This document shows positions 52,157-63,315 of a DNA stretch of 64,000 bases, in pieces. Source of the DNA: Fragilaria crotonensis (Eukaryota > Bacillariophyta > Fragilariophyceae > Fragilariales > Fragilariaceae); assembly GCA_022925895.1 (NCBI GenBank), contig JAKSYS010000881.1, positions 744,001 through 808,000 on the forward strand. The letters are read 5' to 3'. The first letter of the stretch is position 1, and the number at the start of each line of letters is the position of its first letter. The position numbers and the translations under genes are program-made. A model generated the notes under the pieces. It saw only the letters and a program-made list of their open reading frames with translations. It did no database searches and had not been told where the DNA came from.

Positions 52157-53045
52157 CTGTCAGTTGGTTCCTACGTCCTGGTGTATGCGTATCTTGACGA
52201 TGAAGTGCATGCATACAACAAGAAGCCAGACATCAGATCTCATAGGGATCATACGGAGCTCAATCCGACGCATACACTTCACACTTTACCAGGTACTAGT
52301 AGTGGAGTTCCGTGGAATCGGAATCTGGAGAGTGCATTCATGTTCTCAGATTACAGTACTGTAGTACTCCACTATAACTCTATAACATCTGAACTTTTAG
52401 ATTATGGCGTACTGCTATGTCATACTACTACTAGTAGTAGAGCTATGCATACAAGTACTACGAGGAACCCGACGTAAACTCCGGTACTCAGTACTCCGTA
52501 CAGTAGTATGAAATATGAACAAGAAGTACATGTACATGTACTGGTACAACTACATTGTAATATGTCTCACTGTCCTCCGGGATCCGGGACATGACAGTGA
52601 GAACGAAGGTGAGCAAATCAAATCTACGATTCAAGGCTCACGCGGGTAAGATAACAGAAGAACTTAGCGCCATGATGGTGAAGGTTGTGCCCATCCGGGT
52701 GAATAGCGCATTCCTTGTAATGGATTTAGCGGTCGCAGGTTAACCTTGCATTTCAGCTATTCTGGTGTTCTGCCTAAGGTACGAAAAGCCTTCCACAATT
52801 GAAAAGTAGCAGGGAGTGGTAATACTATCAACTTAGTTGGGGTTTGCGGTACCCAATATTGACAGTTTAACTTGGTGGCTTGCCACGACCGACTTGCGAC
52901 TTGCGACTGGTAGAGGATGTGCCAGTCATGGAAGACGCAGGAACTCATCGCTGCAACAAGAGGGTTCCGATACGGAGCTTAGAGTACGACGGAGATTGTC
53001 AAGTCCGCAAAGCAAGCTGATTCAGCATCACAGAAACTCTAAGGT
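52157..53045. other. Intergenic, 0.89 kb, no gene seen
   Basis: No supportable gene. GTAC and TACTACTAGTAG motifs are dense at 52290-52560. Holds the promoter of riboflavin kinase at its left end and the 3' region of Utp14 at its right end. Confidence 0.55.
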
Positions 53046-55487
53046 TTAAAACTTAGCTGCTGTTCGTTGCTGTTTCGCTCGCTTGGAAATGGGCTGAATC
53101 ACCTTTCCAGCCCGAGTCAATATGTCAGGTCTCGTCAGGTTCTTCACACCGCTTGAGACATTCCATTCTTTTCCCAGACCGCCTGCCATTGCCTTCTCGT
53201 ACTCTTCTCTGCTTTTGTAAGGGTAGGGGATGTGCGCAATCTGGAAGCTGTTAGCAGTTTTCTTCAATCTCTTCTCGTTGATAATGACATTTGGTTTCTT
53301 CTCGTCCAATCGACCCCGTTTGGCTGTCTTCTTCTCCGGAGGTTGAAGATGCTTAGGCAACTTTCTGGGGGGTCTTGGCGCAGGAGCACCTTGGCCAGCC
53401 CAAGTTCCCCAACCCATGGCAGTGTTCGCATTTGTTTCCTTCTTCCTGATGGGGTCGTCACGTTCTTCCGCTTCTGTCTTTTCCTTCAGAAACTCATCGT
53501 CGACTTCCTGTTCCGTAGGCGCCACAAAGGCACGTCGAATAAGTTCTTCTTGTGAGAGCAGGACAATGCTCTTGTCTTGTCTACTCTCCGCACCATCAGC
53601 GGGGGCCTTTGCAGCGTTCGGTACAGGCACGTCTGCAAGAATAGAGGCCGCCCCCTCAACGTCGACGATGCCGCGTCGATCAATGCCATTGTACTTTGAT
53701 CGCTTCGACTTGTTTTTTTCTTTGTTCGAATCTCCAGGTGCAGTTAACCAAGGGTTTAATTGTTTCTCGACGCCCTTTTCACCGGGCGTTACGACAACTT
53801 GTTGTCTGTTTATGCTTTCCTCTGGTGGTACCGCAGCAACTTTCGAGTCAGTTTCTAATCTCTCAAATGTAGAAACATGTTCAGTAGCTAATGTCTTGGT
53901 TGCCGTTGTCTCATCTGCTTTTCTTGATTGCGACAAGCTACCGATATCAATGTTGATGCCTCCATCAAGCGCAATGGCGTTCGAACTTCCGAAAGTCAAC
54001 GAGCTAGCAACCATCTTCCCTGACTCCATAACCCCTTTCATGTCATCGGTAGATGCTACTTTCTTCTTCTTCTTTCGCGGCTGTTGTTGCGTTTCTTCTT
54101 CTTCAGCCAATGAATCCATCTCTCTCTCGTTCGCCTCGAGCTCGCGAAGAAGTTGACGCGCTTCTTGTTTTGCTCGCTCCCGCTGTTTTTCGATTCCTTT
54201 TTGCATGAATGAAAGTTGAAAGAGACCAGTGCTCTTCATGATCCCAGCCGCGTTGCTGTCGGCGTCAGCAAGTGCCTTACGGGCCATCTCTACCAGGTCT
54301 TCGTTTTCATTGTCGTCGTCACTTTCATTTTCGCCAGCTGTCGTGGAATCCATCTTCCGACGAAGTGCATCGCCACGCGCCAGTTGTGCAGATAATGCCT
54401 TCTAGTGTCCACGTCGACATTTTTCCCACGCTTCAACACCCGCTTGGCCCATTTGCTCGTGTTCTTGTGAGCCAGCGTCATTCTCTCGCGCATGCGCTCT
54501 ATTTCTTCCTTTTCCTCCATTTCACGCACCAAATCAGGATCTTCTTCCAACTGCGCCGACGTGTCCGATTCTTTCAGTCTTTCACGCTGCTTCTGCGGAT
54601 GCGACGGTATTTCTTGACTTGATCTTGTTGATGTGGTGTCGCTTTTGCTCGTGATAGAACATCAAAGCTCTCATTTTGGCCAATTGGCTGCGACGTTTCT
54701 GATATTCTTCCAGCGTCAATTCGTGGGAGCCCAGGTCATCTGCTCAACAATTCTTCCATGCGTTGCATGGCTTGTTCATCTTGCTGTCCAGCTTCCTCCA
54801 ACGCGGCGGCGAGCTCCTTTTCAAAATCTGTGGTCGGCTCAAACTTGTCAACCAGTTGGTTCTTGGTCAACACGTCGGGACGCTCTTCGGTCGGAAATCC
54901 AAAGTCTCAGCTTGCCGATTCTGCTGAACTGCGTCAAGCCATCCCGTTACGTCGTTTGATGAATGTTCGTATGCAACCTTACGCTGTGCTCGATCCGAAA
55001 CAACTTTTGCAACAGGTGCAGCGGTCGCCTTTCCTTTAGCAACTTCCTTAAAGACGCTCTGCATTACACCGAAGCCCTTGGTATCAGAAAGCCCTGACAT
55101 CAGATCATCAAGGGTGAGTTGCTCGCTCTTCAAGACAGAGGCGGCAAACTCCGACTCATTGACAAGTGCTGCGGTATTGCGACCCTTCTCCTTTGCTTCA
55201 GGTGCAGTATTCAGCTTGTTCAGAAGGTCCAACATATAGCCACCACCGTCGTTGTCATCATCATCATCATCATCATCATCATCAGAGGCAATTGCATCAT
55301 CCTCACTCTCATCGATGTCGTCGTCATCCATGGACTTCCGCTGAGTTGAGAAGAAAGAACCGTATTTTCGTTCGTCATCGGAATTGAAGGCCTCATCCTC
55401 GTCGATCTCTTCATCCTCAGAGTCTTCAACATCTTCGACAATCCGAGGCTTCTGTTGCTGTCGTTGTTGTCGCCCGTTCTTCGGCAT
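53046..55487 (-). CDS. UTP14: Utp14 (SSU processome), reading frame interrupted
   Basis: The product resembles Utp14, a nucleolar factor that activates the DEAH helicase Dhr1 in 18S rRNA maturation. The N-terminal 206 residues (54867-55487) are acidic, with a poly-Asp run, then LDDLMSGLSDTKGFG. The middle shows ERPDVLTKNQLVDKFEPTTDF, HELTLEEYQKRRSQLAKMRA, and MTLAHKNTSKWAKRVLKR. The C-terminal frame (53046-54353) is intact, with the terminal KEWNVSSGVKNLTRPDI block and basic tail. Between about 54395 and 54895 the match jumps frame five times, each by a single base: four look like one base missing and one (near 54745) like one extra, all in purine-rich spots. The flanking 1.9 kb of frame is clean. 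Either local sequence errors or a very young pseudogene. Confidence 0.82.
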
Positions 55488-55689
55488 TGCACCTCACTTT
55501 CTAGTTAAACTATGAATCAGATCTTGAGTGAGGCGTTCAGTTTATTTGATTGCACGTAATCTTGAGCCGGTTGGGTTTTGGGTGGCAGAGGAACATTGAC
55601 GAGCATGTGCGACTCATATCCCAGATGAGGTTTTGGGTTTGTTTGGAGGGGGGACGCGGGACTCGATGGATCGCACTGTGTGTCATATA
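55488..55689. other. Spacer upstream of Utp14 up to the hAT MITE
   Basis: Short spacer with the Utp14 promoter region. It ends in GTCATATA at 55682-55689, the target duplication of the adjacent MITE. Confidence 0.5.
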
Positions 55690-56042
55690 CAGGGGTGATT
55701 TTTTTAGGCGGGCGCCTAAAAAATCAGCATGATGGCCTAAATTCGACTTCGACAAAGCGCCTAAATTAAACGAAAATATAGATATTCATGCTCTATATAT
55801 ATTTATATACAGTAGACAGTACGACTATAAACAGTAGCCGGTACCAGTAGGACGATACATTAGGTGTACAGTAGTACTGTCGTGATCCTTTGTCTTGATT
55901 TTAGTACTGGCACTGTGACACTGTACTGTAACCCTAACCCCTAACCCCAGCGCCTAAATTAGACTTCGACAAAGCGCCTAAATTTGCGAGTTTTAGGCGC
56001 TCGTAGGCGCGCCGGCCAGATCGCCTAAAAAAGTCAGCCCTG
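55690..56042. mobile_element. hAT-type MITE, 353 bp, with 8-bp duplication
   Basis: The ends CAGGGGTGATTTTTTTAGGC and, inverted, CAGGGCTGACTTTTTTAGGC are typical of hAT elements, and GTCATATA flanks both sides exactly (55682-55689, 56043-56050), the 8-bp hAT duplication. GCGCCTAAATT and its variants recur at both subterminal regions, and CGACTTCGACAAAGCGCC occurs twice in the same orientation. The interior is AT-rich and GTAC-containing and holds a short telomere-like run AACCCTAACCCCTAACCCC (about 55929-55947). No coding capacity. Confidence 0.92.
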
Positions 56043-56363
56043 GTCATATACCGAAAAGCAGATACTGTACACAACGGGTAGATATCATCTAATACCGTGA
56101 AAGTGGTCACAATTCATGCGAATACTCTGCTACACAACGACTACAAGTACCAGTACCGTATACTTCACGCCTTCACATCAACTCGCAGGCACCCAAGACA
56201 TTGCTGCAAACTTATCCCACTGCTGATGTTTTAAGACTTCTATCGCGGAAGGATTCGATCAATCCCTATCTCTCTTCCTTGGTGCTTCTATGAATGTAGC
56301 CGCTGCAATATGTAGCAAGATTATTGGTAGCATGGAGCTAAAAATGGATGGGGGGGGGGGCAT
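56043..56363. other. Spacer between the MITE and the HflX 3' end
   Basis: No gene is seen. Includes a run of G at about 56351-56359 just before the HflX stop. Confidence 0.5.
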
Positions 56364-58151
56364 TTACATCAAGTCCTCCTCCTCCTTAGTTTTATGGCGA
56401 CCTCGGCCCAGGGCGACCCAATCGATGCCGCCGTCCACCCCAGAGCTCGTTACATCCACTACAACAGAAGTGGCGGAAACGTTGTATTCTTCTAGTCGCA
56501 TAGCCAGCGCCTTCGGAACACGACCGAGCACATACGTTCCTGTGTTTCGATGCTCAATTGTTTCGACGGCTCCGACCTCATGAATGGCATTCAGCTCCTC
56601 GCCCTTGGCATATGGGATTTCAACTTCAATGGGAACCAGCAAGCTCGATAAGGCCAATTCTGTCACGGCGACAAACTCTTGAAGACCATCTCCTGTGAGT
56701 GAGGACACGGCAACTTGCATATCGTTAACTGCAGCTTCGTATCGTAGAAACTCAGCATCTTCGGGGCTCAACAAATCAATCTTGTTGAAGACGGTAACGA
56801 TTGGTTTTTCAGATGCGCCGATGTCAGCCAACACTTGGCGAACTGCGCGCTCCTGTTTCATCCAAACAGGATTAGAGACGTCCACCACGTGTACGAGCAC
56901 ATCTGCCTCCTGGACTTCTTCCAAAGTGGCTCGAAATGCAGCGACCAAATGAGTAGGCAACTTCTGAATAAAACCGACGGTATCAGTAAGCAAGACTTCA
57001 GGGTGCGTCTTGTAACCAGGTAGCTTGACCTTGCGTGTCGTAGGGTCTAGAGTAGCAAATAACATATCGTGGGCCATCACACCGGCTCTTGTGAGGTAAT
57101 TGAGAAGCGTCGACTTGCCAGCGTTTGTGTATCCAACTAATGAGAGGATCGGGAGGCCGGTTCGTTCACGACCCTTCCTGTGAATTGCTCGTTGTTTTTG
57201 AACATCCTCGAGTTTTTGTTTCAGCACAATGATACGATCTCGAACAAGACGTTTATCGATTTCGAGCTGCGATTCTCCGGGACCACGGAGTCCGACACCA
57301 CCTGCTCCACTTTGACGTTCTAAATGCGTCCACATTTTCGTCAAACGGGGTTTGCGGTATTCGTGCAAGGCCAAGTCGACTTGAAGTTTACCTTCGCGAG
57401 TTTTTGCGTGTTGTGCGAAGATATCCAAAATTAGAGCGGTGCGATCAATCACCTTGACCTCGCCGTCTTGCAGAAGAAAATCATTCTGGATCAGCTTCTT
57501 GTTGAAAGCGTTTTCAAGTGACTTCTGTTGGCCGGGCGTAAGTTCGGCGTCAAACACAACGGTGCAACAGCCATCAACTGATTTCATCAGAGCATCTGTT
57601 TCAAGGACCTTTCCTGTGCCAATGTAGGTTTTGGGATTTACTTCTTGCATCCTCTGCACGATTTCACCAACGCACTCCATCCCCGCAGTTCGGATGAGTT
57701 CTCGCATTTCCACCATGCTCTCATCCAAAGTAAAATACAGGTCCCATTCCTCAGGATTGGCTGAAACGCTCTCCGACTTTCGCGATTTGTAGCGCGCGGA
57801 CAAGTCTTCAACCCCCACCAGGACGCATTTTTCAATCTTGCGCTTGGTTCCATCGCCGTCAAGATAAAGGCGGTCTTCGCGTTCGGTCATCATGTCGTCG
57901 CCGTCGCGTGTATACTCCAAATCATCTTGATACTCCACATCGTAGAACCCCGAGTTTAGTGACGAAATGTCTGGTACAAAAGAAGGCTCGTCCAATTGAA
58001 AAATCTCATCGGGAGGTTGTGATACAACGTCAATTCGAGTGGTCCTCAGAGTTGTTTGGGGGGAGCAGAATCCGTTTGATATGTGTGACAAACTAGCGGT
58101 AAGTATAGCCAAAAGTAATATCGGTCCAGTCGATATTGCTTGAGATTTCAT
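56364..58151 (-). CDS. hflX: HflX-type GTPase, predicted plastid-targeted
   Basis: A single exon of 595 residues from ATG at 58151; the frame is open further upstream, but only this ATG yields a leader. HflX binds the 50S-type subunit and rescues or splits stalled ribosomes. The leader is a signal peptide ([17 protein letters not shown]) followed by FCSP, with Phe at the cleavage site as in diatom plastid leaders. The N-terminal HflX domain follows ([64 protein letters not shown]), then the GTPase: [14 protein letters not shown] (G1), [10 protein letters not shown] (G3), NKIDLL (G4). The C-terminus is a short charged tail ([13 protein letters not shown]). All GTP-binding motifs are present. 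Confidence 0.95.
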   Translation of the reverse strand: MKSQAISTGPILLLAILTASLSHISNGFCSPQTTLRTTRIDVVSQPPDEIFQLDEPSFVPDISSLNSGFYDVEYQDDLEYTRDGDDMMTEREDRLYLDGDGTKRKIEKCVLVGVEDLSARYKSRKSESVSANPEEWDLYFTLDESMVEMRELIRTAGMECVGEIVQRMQEVNPKTYIGTGKVLETDALMKSVDGCCTVVFDAELTPGQQKSLENAFNKKLIQNDFLLQDGEVKVIDRTALILDIFAQHAKTREGKLQVDLALHEYRKPRLTKMWTHLERQSGAGGVGLRGPGESQLEIDKRLVRDRIIVLKQKLEDVQKQRAIHRKGRERTGLPILSLVGYTNAGKSTLLNYLTRAGVMAHDMLFATLDPTTRKVKLPGYKTHPEVLLTDTVGFIQKLPTHLVAAFRATLEEVQEADVLVHVVDVSNPVWMKQERAVRQVLADIGASEKPIVTVFNKIDLLSPEDAEFLRYEAAVNDMQVAVSSLTGDGLQEFVAVTELALSSLLVPIEVEIPYAKGEELNAIHEVGAVETIEHRNTGTYVLGRVPKALAMRLEEYNVSATSVVVDVTSSGVDGGIDWVALGRGRHKTKEEEDLM

Positions 58152-59046
58152 CGTTATTTCTTGATTGTTGTAATGCAGATATGCGAGAGAGGAAACGAGT
58201 AATGTGAATCGGACGTCGCTACGAAAATGGACACTCGTGTTGCCAACAAACAGTTCTGTGTCAGTCTCTCTTACGAGGCATCTCGTTGTGATGGCTTGTT
58301 CCGGTTTTTTTTCTTTTTTCAATACTGGGCGGACGGCCACTTGTCCGTTCGTGGTGATCCAACGACTTGCGTGAGCGAAAGGACAATTTCTACGTTGCTT
58401 CCGTTTGGATCTGTCCTTCTGTACGAGAGTTCTTTTTCATACCGTTCGCCAGAAGTGGGAACGCCAGACGTCCCATAGAGCAAAAGTGGGAGGTCGGAAT
58501 ATTCGTACGGACACGAGGTGTGTGCACTATTAGTAATTTGTAGTACATGTGATAGCGGAAATTATGTGCAGGTTCGACAGTTGACATTTGACATCTCGAT
58601 TCTCATCTATCTGATGCTCCCTACTCCCCACTCCCCACCCTCTAGCTAGCTATGATACCGGTAGTAGGGGGTAGGGGAGTATAGTCGGACCTTGAAACTA
58701 CTTGTACCGGGTATGGCGATGGGCGTAACTGGTAGAACAACACTCGAGGAAAGTACTCGATAGTACTACCTGTAGTACTTGTAGTACAGTATCTCCATCT
58801 AAGGACATGTCATGGATAAGCGAACCAGTTCTACACACAGTGTGAAGTGTGAAGGTGCTTGACTCCCACGTGACGAACGAACGAAGTCTCACAGTTGGAA
58901 CAACTGCCGTTGATCGTGGGACAGGGTTATCATTATTAGATCAACGAAACGCCCGAGCACTTGTGTGTAGCATATGCTCACTAACCAGATACAAGGCAAG
59001 AGATCAGGAGGTAATTGATGTCACCAGTCCTCCGTCAAAACCAAGG
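58152..59046. other. Divergent intergenic region, 0.9 kb
   Basis: Between HflX (-) and the DysF gene (+). GTAC/ACCGGTAG motifs are dense at 58650-58800. No gene is seen; open frames extending upstream from both neighbours lack in-frame ATG support. Confidence 0.55.
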
Positions 59047-60794
59047 ATGGAGAGTCTCGTCTCAACAACAACGAACGAATCCATTGTGGTAACGCAAGAA
59101 CAAGGCGTTCTTCGTGATGTATTGGACGAACTCGATCGAGAACGCTCCCGCCGGGCAGAATTGGAAATGGAGGTTCGAAAGCTTAATGAAAAGCAACAAC
59201 GCTATCGTGAAGAACTTGCAGCCTCAATACAGAAACAACAGGGTAGCGAAGTTCCGGTCAGTATGCGTGAATACGTTGCGATGCAGACAGAACGCGATGG
59301 GTTCAAGGAACTGGTCGAGGCTCTGACGGAAGACAATGATGCAGTAACGGTCGCCATGGAGAGTCGGGAAAACACGCTGCCACTGCATGTGATTCGGATG
59401 TTGGAGATTATGCCGTATGATCCTCGCGCTGTACAGAGTGCCAAGGCTGAGGAAGAGGTATGTTGACTTTTTTTTCGCAAATGTTGTATGATTTCGTGTC
59501 TGCGAATGCTCAAACGCCAATTTTCTAGGTATATGAATGGCAAGTCTACAAGGGAAGCGGGTGGACAGGACTCATATGGAACTTTCCCCCTTCATTCCGT
59601 AAGTTACCGATAGTGCAACCTAGACACGGCGCACCCGTGGAAGATGCCAGATCAATTCAGCTCTTTCCAGAATTGCCTCCAAAACAAACAGTTCTGACGG
59701 ATGCCGCTGTTACCAAAATAATCAAGGTTGATCGAGGGTACAGCTTGCCTCAGAACGGAGGAACCTGGGAGTGGGTATCGGGATGGAGGGTAGACAAACA
59801 CGTGGGTGGTACGGACGAATCTAATCCGAGAAGTCGGGTTGATTGTGATGAGGACGGATGGTCATACGGTGAAGCTGTTGAACATTTTATTACGTCTCCG
59901 GCAGAACTCTGCTGGGAAAATGCGGATGTTTCAAACAATGTTGCACGGCGTCCTTTTCGCAGACGACGATGGGCGCGACAACGTGCCCTACGTTCGTACC
60001 CGTGCGCTTCGAACAACACTCTGCAATTCCTGCGAATCTTGGCAGAGAATGCTCGACTTTCTGTCACGGTCACAAAGCTCACTGATCAACTGGTGGCAAC
60101 CAAAAACAAGTTGACTGAAAATGAAGACGTTCTTGTCTCCACCAAAGATAAACACAAAATGGAAGTGGAATCATTAAAAAAAGAATTGAAACTGAGGGAC
60201 GAAACGATAAATCGAATGCCTCGCGAGCGCAGTGAGAGCGGTGAAGTGACCACTCCTTCAAAGCCAAGAGGCCCCGACCTTCGCCTTGACCAGCATATTG
60301 ACATGGTTCGCAATGTTGCCGGCGGGTTCGCCAATTCGCTAGTATCCTCCGCGTCGAATGCCGCCTCGAGTGCATTTCGTAAGACTCCTACACAAGATCA
60401 CAAGGCACTAGTGCAAGATCAATTGACGAGTAGTCCTACGATTGGCGGTGATGACCAATCGAAGAAGCCCCTTCTGCCACTTTCTGCCCCGACGGAGAAT
60501 ACCCCTTTTGATTGGCGACGCCTCGGCCTTTCTATCACTCCTAAGAGCAAAGGCGTCGTGCAAGACTTGTCGGTAGGAAAAGTGAGCGCCACAGAGGATG
60601 ATGACGATAAGGTGATTGTTGGAGGTCTTGCGGACGAGGGTGTAGATAGCGACAAGATCCTGGATGAGGAATCTTTTGTTGGAAACCAAAACTCGAAAAT
60701 GCCGCCGGATTTAAGCATGTTGGAGTTCAGAGGCAGCGATGATGATATGGGCAAATTGACATGCGATAGCAGAGCTAGCAAGACAAGAACTTAA
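59047..60794 (+). CDS. Coiled-coil protein with a dysferlin (DysF) domain
   Basis: Two exons (59047-59457, 59529-60794; 71-bp intron splitting EEE|VYEW) give 558 residues. The N-terminal 120 residues are coiled coil (RDVLDELDRERSRRAELEME). A DysF-like domain follows at about 138-295: VYEWQVYKGSGW, the core GGTWEWVSGWRVDKHV, DEDGWSYGEAVEHF, and RRPFRRRRWARQRAL, the tryptophan/arginine stacks that define DysFN/DysFC. A second coiled coil (ARLSVTVTKLTDQLVATKNK) and an acidic, Ser-rich tail complete it. DysF domains occur in dysferlin and in fungal peroxisomal Pex23/Pex30 proteins, both at membranes, but no transmembrane helix is evident here. Function is inferred only as membrane or vesicle associated. 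Confidence 0.82.
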
Positions 60795-60978
60795 TCCTTA
60801 AACGAAGTGACGAGAGCAACCGGAAAATTGTGGCTGGGCGCAAAAAATGCAAGACTACGCAAGCCAGCTTTCGTAGCGATTGTTCGTTTGTCAAAACCTT
60901 TGCCATCAAATCTGGTATCATGACGCTCGCATACGTTGATGTCGTAGGCTGAACTCCGTAGGGTACGTGCCGGTCAGG

Positions 60979-61380
60979 TCAATCATCATCTCTCTCCTCT
61001 TCTTCAATTCGGTCATCTTCCACTGCTTTTACCTCCTCCTTAGGTAATCCTTCTCCCGACAGTCTTTTGGCACGGTGTTGCCAACTGTAAAATTGTTGTT
61101 CATGAACAAAGTTGCGAAACGGCACATTCGCGAGCTCACGGCGAAAGGTAGGATTTTTTAGGAGGAGATCCAAGAAGTACAAGCAGTGCGGAAACGACAA
61201 AAATCTCGCGTATTCTTCCTTTTTCCAGTATTGCAGGTATTCTAGGAAATCAAGGAACGCAGTCTCTTGAAGGACACCAGTGGTTGCGAGATGGTGCAGA
61301 TACGCAGGCGATGCCAAGCATTGAATAAACTCTAACTCCAACTCAAAACGATTGGTCGGAAGTTCTGGTGGTGAGATCAT
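60979..61380 (-). CDS. MED31: Mediator subunit MED31 (Soh1)
   Basis: 133 residues from ATG at 61380. MED31 belongs to the Mediator middle module in the nucleus. The family core is nearly complete: FELELEFIQCLASPAYLHHL, ETAFLDFLEYLQYWKKEEYA, FLSFPHCLYFLDLLLKNPTF, EQQFYSWQHRAKRL, followed by an acidic tail. The frame stays open upstream to about 61440 without an ATG, so a short 5' exon cannot be excluded; the chosen ATG places the conserved core 11 residues in, as in other species. Confidence 0.94.
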   Translation of the reverse strand: MISPPELPTNRFELELEFIQCLASPAYLHHLATTGVLQETAFLDFLEYLQYWKKEEYARFLSFPHCLYFLDLLLKNPTFRRELANVPFRNFVHEQQFYSWQHRAKRLSGEGLPKEEVKAVEDDRIEEEERDDD

Positions 61381-62193
61381 GGATAATACAAGGTCGTGAG
61401 CGTGAGAGAAGGGTGTGACGCCGAGAATCCTTGCAAACAAGGCCTTGGGGTTGACGAAGTGTTAGGAGGATTTTCGTTCGCCTTCATACTTGTCCCGCCA
61501 AGGGTGTTCGTCAATGTTGTCTATGGACAGTTGTAAGCTGTACAGCTGTACAGCTAGTAGAGAGTATCTCGTACTACACTATCGTACGCCGTATGCAGTA
61601 ATACAGTACAGTACAAGTACGAGGTAATATGTAGGCAGTAGGCAGCATGCAGGGAGCCCGTGCACCGTGCAGTGTCCCCTACGCTAGTAAAAGAGCCAGC
61701 CTCCACCTGAATGAAGTACAAGTACCCGGTAGTGCGCGGGAGGCGGGAGTAGACTTGTAAATTGGACTGTCTTCTGGTACTGTACAATGTGTTGTACCGG
61801 TGTATGGCTATTTCGATGCACAGACAGCGATTCGTCGGTAAAGCTACTGTAGAGCGAAGGAAGGGAAGAAAAAGGAGGAAGAAATTGTACCGTACCATAA
61901 ACATCCCTACATTATCGGGGTAATACAACTGGCATTGTATTTTTGCCGTGGAGTATCATGAGTCCGGTATTGACACCCCAACCAAAACGTGTTCGGAGAA
62001 TGAGGTGTCACCAAGTAGGTTTTATGTAGAATGAGTAACAATTAGGACGTCCGGGACCATGGTATCGCCTGCAACGCGAGTGGCATACCCAGTAGCTTTC
62101 TACGCACACTATATGCGATTCCATGCAACTCAAGAGCAGGGTAATTCCGGGGTGATTCCATGCAACTCTCATAGAAAACAAGGGGTGTGAAAA
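61381..62193. other. Divergent intergenic region, 0.8 kb
   Basis: Between MED31 (-) and the Crypton (+). GTAC-rich at 61590-61830. The left end of the Crypton lies somewhere after about 61950, but Cryptons lack inverted repeats and I cannot fix it. CATGCAACTC occurs twice near 62121 and 62159, flanking GGGGTGATTC-type sequence. Confidence 0.5.
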
Positions 62194-62814
62194 ATGCAAT
62201 ATCCAGACGACGAAGAAATTGCACCAAGTACTATCCCGCCGCTTCAAGGCACGGCGGTGAAGTACAAAGCAACACTGGACAGCTTCCTCTCATTCGTCCA
62301 CAACCGCCAGTATACACGCCAGAAGACCTACACGAAGGCTGAATTGAGAGCTCTAACCCCACAGCATGTTCTTCAGTGGATGAATTTGAAGGCATTTGGG
62401 GTCATTGATCCCCCAAATGATGCGAATCCTATGTTTGCACGCAGTAATTCCCTGGCATTTTGGAAAAAAGCCATCTCGTTCTTTATGCCGAATCGCTTGA
62501 TTCCCTGGTATTCGGGTCGGAATGAAGGCAATCCCACAAGGAGCATTGAAATCAACAACCTCATCAAGCGTGTGAAGAAGAAAGAAGTTCGAAAGCAAGG
62601 TGCAGCGTCACAGAGCAGGCGGGCGATAACCGAAGATGAATATCGGACTATGCAGAATATACTTCAGAATCAGGACAGGAGTTCGTTGGTGTGGCGTTAT
62701 GGTTTGTATGCTCTTACTAACTTTCAATTTCACTTGATTGCTCGCATCGATGACACAACACAGGTATTGGTAGACAATGTTCGCGTCCATGATAATTTTT
62801 TGCAACGCCCTTAA
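62194..62814 (+). pseudogene. Crypton recombinase, N-terminal frame
   Basis: ATG at 62194, 206 residues. Contains the core-binding region and the first catalytic Arg (LIARIDD). Similarity continues in the next frame (NALKTRLNWSKNVTEERDAPW), so the end at 62814 is not the original end of the protein. Confidence 0.78.
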
Positions 62815-62922
62815 GACCAGGTTGAACTGGTCGAAGAATGTCACTGAAGAACGTGATGCACCATGGCAAGTGGTGTTGGGATCAATGGATACTTCGTTTT
62901 GTGTGTTGACTAGTTTGGCGTT

Positions 62923-63315
62923 ATGGATGGAGTTAAACCACAGGAGAACGAATGCAGCACTGTCGCCGATCTCTTCAATTTCAGCGACGATGTGTCGATT
63001 CCAAAAGGTGGACAGAAGTCAAAGGAAACTGCGCAGACAATGTTCAACAAGATCTTCAAGATGGAGGTATTCGGAGGCGAGACCGCAGATGGAGGAACAG
63101 ACAGCTTGGGAAGCCACTCGATTCGAAAATTTGCTGCAACTCATGCTCGACGTTCAGGATGTACGAAAGATGACAAAGATATTCGCGGTCGTTGGAAGTC
63201 GAAAGCCCGAGTATCGGATGTGTACGAGACACAGAATTACCTTACCCTGATGCAAAAGTTGCTGAAAAGTTGTGCTTTGGCGGTGCTTGCTACTACTTGT
63301 TTCCGGAAGAAGTGA
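62923..63315 (+). pseudogene. Crypton recombinase, catalytic frame
   Basis: Holds the HxxR motif (GSHSIRKFAATHARRSGC), the GRWK segment and the nucleophile Tyr in DVYE, hence the C-terminal half of the tyrosine recombinase active site. The frame entered before about 62940 has no native start. Part of the same element as 62194-62814. Confidence 0.78.

Noticed and set aside
53416-54156. 246-residue plus-strand frame opposite Utp14
   Set aside because: Ser/Phe-rich mirror of the charged Utp14 sequence; no independent support.
55925-55950. Telomere-like AACCCTAACCCC as a chromosome end
   Set aside because: Only about three imperfect units, internal to a MITE and flanked by normal genes.
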